A stretch of 8,418 nt of DNA from an uncultured Eubacteriales bacterium. Lineage in GTDB: Bacteria; Bacillota; Clostridia; Lachnospirales; Lachnospiraceae. The position numbers were made by a program, and so were the translations under genes. Under the pieces are notes generated by a model. It was given only the letters and a program-made list of their open reading frames with translations. It had not been told where the DNA came from and made no database searches. The stretch is taken from NCBI GenBank assembly GCA_902783795.1, contig CACZSO010000126.1:1-8418 (forward strand). The letters are read 5' to 3'. Shown here piece after piece: positions 4,489 through 8,418 of the stretch. Each line of letters starts with the position of its first letter. Within the stretch, counting starts at the first letter, position 1.

Positions 4489-6261
4489 ATGATATCGATA
4501 TTCAAACGGCTGAATGCCCATGAATGGATGTTGATCTGTATCAGTGTTGCCCTTGTCGTAGCCCAGGTCATTACAGACCTCAGGATCCCGGGCTACATGT
4601 CCACCATTACCAGACTCATCGAAACTGAAGGAAGTACCATGCAGGAGATCCTGAATACCGGTGCTATGATGCTGATCATGGCCGTGTTAAGTATGCTGGT
4701 CATGTTCTGTTCCGGTTTTGTGAGTTCCAGGCTTTCTGCCTACTATTCCAGAGACTTAAGAGATAAGATCTTTCATAAAGTCCAGTCCTTCTCTCCCGAA
4801 GAGATCGACCGTTTCTCCACAGCCTCCCTCATCACCCGTTCCACGAACGATGTAGCGCAGATCCAGAACTTTGTGGCCGGCGGCTTCACCATGATCGTCA
4901 ACATGCCCATCACAGTCGGCATCGCTTTATCCAAAATGGCCGGCGGGCACTGGCAGTGGACAGTTCTTACCGCAGGCTGTGTGATCATCGTCTTATCTGT
5001 GGTCATTTTTGTTATCCTTTATGCCCATCCCCGGTTCCGGAGGATGCAGGTCCTGACGGATAACCTGAATGCCGTGACCAGAGAAAACATGACGGGTATC
5101 CGTGTCATCCGGGCTTATAACGCGGCCGATTATCAGATGGATAAATTTACGGACCGTAATGATACGCTGACGAAAAACCAGCTGCAGGCCCAGCGGGCCA
5201 TGACTGTCATGCAGCCCACCATGCGTTTTACCCAGAATATCCTGACCATCGGCATTTACTGCATCGGCGCCTGGATCATTTCGAAGACCTCCAGCATGGA
5301 AGCCCTGAACACCTTCTCGACCATGGTGGTATTCTCCAACTACGCCAGCCGCGTGCTCTTCTCTATCCAGAGCCTGAACTTTATCTTCAATCAGCTGCCG
5401 CGTGTGTCCGTCTGTGCCAACCGTGTCAACGAAGTCCTGGATACGGATGTTCACGTAAAGAACGGCAGCGAAATGCGGGGCAAAGGCGGTATGAGAGGTG
5501 TGGTTGAATTCAGGAATGTGGCTTTCCGTTATCCCGACAGTGAAGCCGATGTCATCCATAATATCTCCTTCACCGCGAACCGCGGCGAGACCGTAGCGTT
5601 TATCGGCGCCACCGGTTCCGGCAAGACTTCCCTGGTGAACCTGATCCCCCGTTTCTACGACGTGACCGAAGGTCAGGTGCTGGTGGACGGCAGGGATGTT
5701 AAGGATTATGACCTGAAGGTCCTGCACAATAAGATCGGCTATACACCTCAGCGTGCCATTCTTTTTACCGGTACCGTCTATTCTAATGTAAACTACGGTG
5801 AAAACGAACTGAGATATACGGAAGAAGAAGCTTTCGAAGAAGTAAAGAAAGCCGTCGAGATCGCCCAGGCCAAAGATTTCGTGGAAGAAAAGGAAGATGG
5901 CTATTTCACCTTTATCTCCCGCGGCGGCACGAATGTTTCCGGCGGCCAGAAACAGCGTATCTCCATCGCCCGTTCCGTGTTCCGTAAACCCGAGATCTAC
6001 ATCTTTGACGATACCTTCGGCGCCCTGGACTATAAGACAGACCGTACCTTGCGGGGCGCTCTTAAGAAAAAGACTGCCGGCGTTACGACCCTGATCGTAG
6101 CCCAGCGTATCGGCACGATCCGGGATGCTGACCAGATCATCGTCCTGGACGAAGGCGAGATCGTAGGCCATGGCACTCACAGGGAGCTGTTGGAAAACTG
6201 CAGCGTCTATCGTGAGATCGCTTATACCCAGATGTCAGAGGAGGAACTTGCTAATGGCTAA
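4489..6261 (+). CDS. ABC exporter subunit with degenerate ATP site (BmrC/TM287-like)
   Basis: A 590-residue half-transporter: an N-terminal six-helix exporter domain (approximate helices 12-32, 57-80, 128-147, 156-178, 246-264, 272-300) and a C-terminal ATPase. Motifs: Walker A GATGSGKT at 373-380, signature VSGGQ at 483-487, Walker B ending IFDD with Asp507, then Asp508 where the catalytic Glu normally stands. The switch His is replaced by Gln539 (VAQRIG). Asp for Glu marks the non-hydrolysing site of heterodimeric exporters such as TM287/288 and BmrCD, so this subunit should pair with the next gene product in the inner membrane. The next gene starts inside the end of this one (8-nt overlap). 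Likely role: drug, lipid or peptide efflux; the substrate cannot be read from sequence. The start at 4489 was chosen by its ribosome binding site and because MISIFKRLNAHEWM places helix 1 as in the family. Confidence 0.92.
   Translation: MISIFKRLNAHEWMLICISVALVVAQVITDLRIPGYMSTITRLIETEGSTMQEILNTGAMMLIMAVLSMLVMFCSGFVSSRLSAYYSRDLRDKIFHKVQSFSPEEIDRFSTASLITRSTNDVAQIQNFVAGGFTMIVNMPITVGIALSKMAGGHWQWTVLTAGCVIIVLSVVIFVILYAHPRFRRMQVLTDNLNAVTRENMTGIRVIRAYNAADYQMDKFTDRNDTLTKNQLQAQRAMTVMQPTMRFTQNILTIGIYCIGAWIISKTSSMEALNTFSTMVVFSNYASRVLFSIQSLNFIFNQLPRVSVCANRVNEVLDTDVHVKNGSEMRGKGGMRGVVEFRNVAFRYPDSEADVIHNISFTANRGETVAFIGATGSGKTSLVNLIPRFYDVTEGQVLVDGRDVKDYDLKVLHNKIGYTPQRAILFTGTVYSNVNYGENELRYTEEEAFEEVKKAVEIAQAKDFVEEKEDGYFTFISRGGTNVSGGQKQRISIARSVFRKPEIYIFDDTFGALDYKTDRTLRGALKKKTAGVTTLIVAQRIGTIRDADQIIVLDEGEIVGHGTHRELLENCSVYREIAYTQMSEEELANG
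6239..6244 (+). promoter_or_regulatory. Ribosome binding site of the second exporter gene
   Basis: AGGAGG, 9 nt before the ATG at 6254, lies inside the last codons of the upstream gene. It fixes the start over an upstream in-frame ATG at 6170 and suggests coupled translation of the two subunits. Confidence 0.8.
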
Positions 6262-8098
6262 GAATGAATATGAATTCGGGCAAGCCAGGATGCAGCAGGG
6301 CCGCGGAGGCGGCAGAGGCAGAATGGCGATAGCCGAAAAACCTCATGATATGATAGGAACGCTGAGGAAGCTCTTGGCTTACTTCAGGAAATTCCTTCCC
6401 GCAGTGATCATTGCTTTTTCCTGCACCCTGATCTCTGTCGTACTGACGATTTTTGCGCCTAACATGCTTTCCAGGATCACGAACCTGATCGAGGCAGGCA
6501 TGAAATCAGGCAATATGGATCTGGGCCGCATCTTCCGTACCGCGGGCTGGATTTTGGGCTTTTATCTGTTTTCCGCGCTGCTGACTTTTGTGGAACATCA
6601 GATGATGGTACTGACATCGAACCGGATCAACTGGACCCTTCGTGAGGATATTTCCCATAAACTGAACCGGATCCCCCTCTCCCGCTTCGACAGCGCCTCT
6701 TTCGGCGATGTGCTCTCCCGTGTCACCAACGATATCGATTCCGTAGGCATGAGCCTTCGTATGTCGGCCAACGAGATCGTATCGGCTACGGCCACTTTCC
6801 TGGGCTGCGGGATCATGATGCTGATCACGAACGTATGGCTGGCCCTGGTCTCCATGGTCTTCGCCTTTGCCGGGTTCTTTATCATGAATGTCATCATCAA
6901 GAAGTCCCAGCCCTACTTCCGTGCCCGTTCCGCCACTTTGGGTGAAATGAACGGTCACATCGAGGAGATCTACGCCGGACATCTTATCGTGAAAGCGTAT
7001 AACGGCGAAGCGGATGCCTCAAAGGAATTCAACCGCATCAACCAGCTCCTCTACGAAGCCAACTGGAAGAGCCAGTTTATCTCCGGCATCATGCGGCCCC
7101 TGATGACCCTGTTAAGCAACCTGGGTTATGTGACAGTCTGTGTCATGGGCGCTATCATGGTGCTGAACGGAAAGATCACCTACGGCGTCATCATCGCCTT
7201 TGTCCTCTATGTCCGTATGTTCACCATGCCCCTTTCCATGGTGGCCCAGGCTATGACTTCTCTGCAGACGGCTGTAGCCGGTGCAGAACGTATCTTTAAT
7301 TTCCTGGAAGAACCTGAAATGGAAAATGAAGATACTAAGATCAAAACACTGGAGGATGTAAAGGGCCATATTTCCTTCGAACACGTGAAGTTCGGCTATG
7401 ATAAGGACCATCCCATCATCCATGATTTCTCCTACGAGGTCATGCCTGGCCAGAAGGTGGCTATCGTCGGACCTACCGGCGCCGGAAAGACCACGCTGGT
7501 GAATCTGCTGATGCGTTTCTACGAAGTGGATGATGGCTGCATCAAGATCGACGGCATCTCCACCAGAGATATGACCAGAGAAGCTGTTCACGACCAGTTC
7601 TGCATGGTCCTGCAGGACACCTGGCTGTTTGAAGGTACCGTATTTGAAAACGTGGCCTACGGAAGGCCGGATGTCAGTCTGGACGAAGTAGTCGCCGCCT
7701 GCCGCGCCGTGGGCATGAACCGGTTCATCCGTTCCCTGCCCCAGGGCTATGATACAGTTTTAAGTGATGCCACGAACCTTTCCGCCGGCCAGCGGCAGCT
7801 TCTCACCATTGCCCGTGCCATGATCGATGACGCGAAGTTCCTGATCCTGGATGAGGCTACTTCTTCTGTCGATACCCGTACCGAGCAGCTGGTGCAGAAC
7901 GCCATGGATAAGCTCACTGAGGGCCGTACTTCCTTTACCATCGCCCACCGTCTTTCCACCATCCGGAATGCGGATGTGATCCTGGTCATGAAGGACGGCG
8001 ATATCGTGGAGACCGGTTCTCACGACGAACTCCTGGAAAAAGGCGGCTTCTACGCCGAACTGTGGAACTCCCAGTTCGTCAATGCCGAAGCCATCTAA
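6254..8098 (+). CDS. ABC exporter subunit with intact catalytic ATP site (BmrD/TM288-like)
   Basis: A 614-residue half-transporter that partners the preceding gene product. A cytosolic N-terminal tail (1-35) contains a Gly/Arg stretch (QQGRGGGRGR). The first helices lie near 47-68 and 97-115, and the ATPase spans about 370-600. Motifs: Walker A GPTGAGKT at 406-413 (Lys412), Walker B ILDE with Asp533 and catalytic Glu534, switch His565 (IAHRLST). The signature reads LSAGQ (509-513) instead of LSGGQ. In the head-to-tail dimer the intact Walker motifs here face the normal signature of the first subunit, making the hydrolytic site. The LSAGQ faces the degenerate site. This complementary pattern supports a heterodimer rather than two homodimers. 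It is the last gene of the pair, followed by a strong terminator. Confidence 0.94.
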   Translation: MAKNEYEFGQARMQQGRGGGRGRMAIAEKPHDMIGTLRKLLAYFRKFLPAVIIAFSCTLISVVLTIFAPNMLSRITNLIEAGMKSGNMDLGRIFRTAGWILGFYLFSALLTFVEHQMMVLTSNRINWTLREDISHKLNRIPLSRFDSASFGDVLSRVTNDIDSVGMSLRMSANEIVSATATFLGCGIMMLITNVWLALVSMVFAFAGFFIMNVIIKKSQPYFRARSATLGEMNGHIEEIYAGHLIVKAYNGEADASKEFNRINQLLYEANWKSQFISGIMRPLMTLLSNLGYVTVCVMGAIMVLNGKITYGVIIAFVLYVRMFTMPLSMVAQAMTSLQTAVAGAERIFNFLEEPEMENEDTKIKTLEDVKGHISFEHVKFGYDKDHPIIHDFSYEVMPGQKVAIVGPTGAGKTTLVNLLMRFYEVDDGCIKIDGISTRDMTREAVHDQFCMVLQDTWLFEGTVFENVAYGRPDVSLDEVVAACRAVGMNRFIRSLPQGYDTVLSDATNLSAGQRQLLTIARAMIDDAKFLILDEATSSVDTRTEQLVQNAMDKLTEGRTSFTIAHRLSTIRNADVILVMKDGDIVETGSHDELLEKGGFYAELWNSQFVNAEAI

Positions 8099-8122
8099 CC
8101 CTATTTCAGACATATCTCTTAT

Positions 8123-8168
8123 AAAAATATCCCGTCATAAGCGCAAAGCTTATGGCGGGATATTTTTT
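8123..8168. terminator. Bidirectional intrinsic terminator
   Basis: ATATCCCGTCATAAGC (8127-8142) pairs with GCTTATGGCGGGATAT (8148-8163): 16 bp with one T-G wobble and a GCAAA loop. It is flanked by an A-run on the left (8123-8127) and a T-run on the right (8163-8168), so it can end both the exporter transcript (+) and the converging gene (-). The convergent gene layout fits this. Confidence 0.9.
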
Positions 8169-8178
8169 ATGTTCTCTT

Positions 8179-8418
8179 TTATTTTCCTGTAAATATCAGG
8201 TGGATATTTGTATGACGGTTCAATGAATTCGTATCTTCTTCGATGAATTCCCAGGTTTCCCGGTAAGTGCCGGAGACTGCCAGGTCCGGGTCAGTGATGA
8301 ACCGTATGAACTCTTCCAGCTTTCCCTCATACCGTTCCGCAAATTCATCAGCCAACCGTATCTTTTCCCGGCTGCTTAAGTGCCTCAGCCTGTTCCAGAG
8401 CACATGCTCCAGATTACA
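8179..8418 (-). CDS. C-terminal end of an unrecognised protein
   Basis: An open frame runs from the right edge (first codon in frame TGT, Cys) to TAA at 8181-8179, giving 79 residues. A GTG at 8403 could be read as a start, but the frame stays open upstream of it and no ribosome binding site is seen, so this is probably the tail of a longer gene. The sequence is hydrophilic and mostly helical in character (SSREKIRLADEFAERYEGKL), followed by FIRFITDPDLAV and a YRETWEFIEEDTNSL stretch. There is no signal peptide, membrane segment or catalytic motif that I can name. It converges on the exporter genes and shares their terminator. Confidence 0.6.
   Translation of the reverse strand, partial: CNLEHVLWNRLRHLSSREKIRLADEFAERYEGKLEEFIRFITDPDLAVSGTYRETWEFIEEDTNSLNRHTNIHLIFTGK

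Noticed and set aside
4993..6180. Minus-strand frame of 395 codons opposite the first exporter gene
   Set aside because: Antisense shadow of a clear ABC transporter; no recognisable protein features.
1..8418. CRISPR array, tRNA, rRNA, insertion sequence or prophage
   Set aside because: No spaced direct repeats, cloverleaf, rRNA-like sequence, transposase or terminal repeats were seen in the window.

Overview
The window looks like a chromosomal segment from an anaerobic Firmicute, most plausibly a Clostridia/Lachnospiraceae-type gut bacterium. Strong AGGAGG-type Shine-Dalgarno sites, TTGaaa/TATAAT promoters, about half G+C in genes with AT-rich intergenic DNA, the divergent Clostridia/Bacteroides-type PurF, and a BmrCD/TM287-288-like exporter pair all point that way. 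The assignment is inference; no marker gene is present.

Positions 1-3553, minus strand: a purine biosynthesis operon transcribed right to left, purE-purF-purM-purN, with purN cut by the left edge. These genes cover steps 1 (PurF), 3 (PurN), 5 (PurM) and 6 (PurE) of IMP synthesis. A good promoter (TTGCCT-17-TATAAT) opens a leader of about 140 nt. The leader holds a 10-bp stem and then a terminator-like hairpin just before the purE ribosome binding site, so the operon is probably controlled by transcription attenuation. I could not match the leader to a known riboswitch class. The PurF homologue keeps a complete PRPP-binding transferase domain and the Fe-S cysteines, but its glutaminase domain has lost the N-terminal cysteine and the glutamine-binding residues.

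Positions 3596-4175, minus strand: a stand-alone CinA C-terminal-domain protein (PncC-like NMN deamidase family) with its own consensus promoter. A perfect 17-bp inverted repeat overlaps that promoter and abuts a weak candidate promoter facing the other way.

Positions 4176-4488: a gene-free stretch of about 310 bases with two strong hairpins and several small inverted repeats, upstream of the exporter genes.

Positions 4489-8098, plus strand: two overlapping genes for a heterodimeric ABC exporter. The first subunit has an atypical ATP site (Asp for the catalytic Glu, Gln for the switch His) and a good signature. The second has intact Walker B and switch His but an altered signature. This is the asymmetric two-site arrangement known from multidrug exporters. 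A 16-bp-stem bidirectional terminator follows, then the 3' end of an unrecognised minus-strand gene that runs off the right edge.
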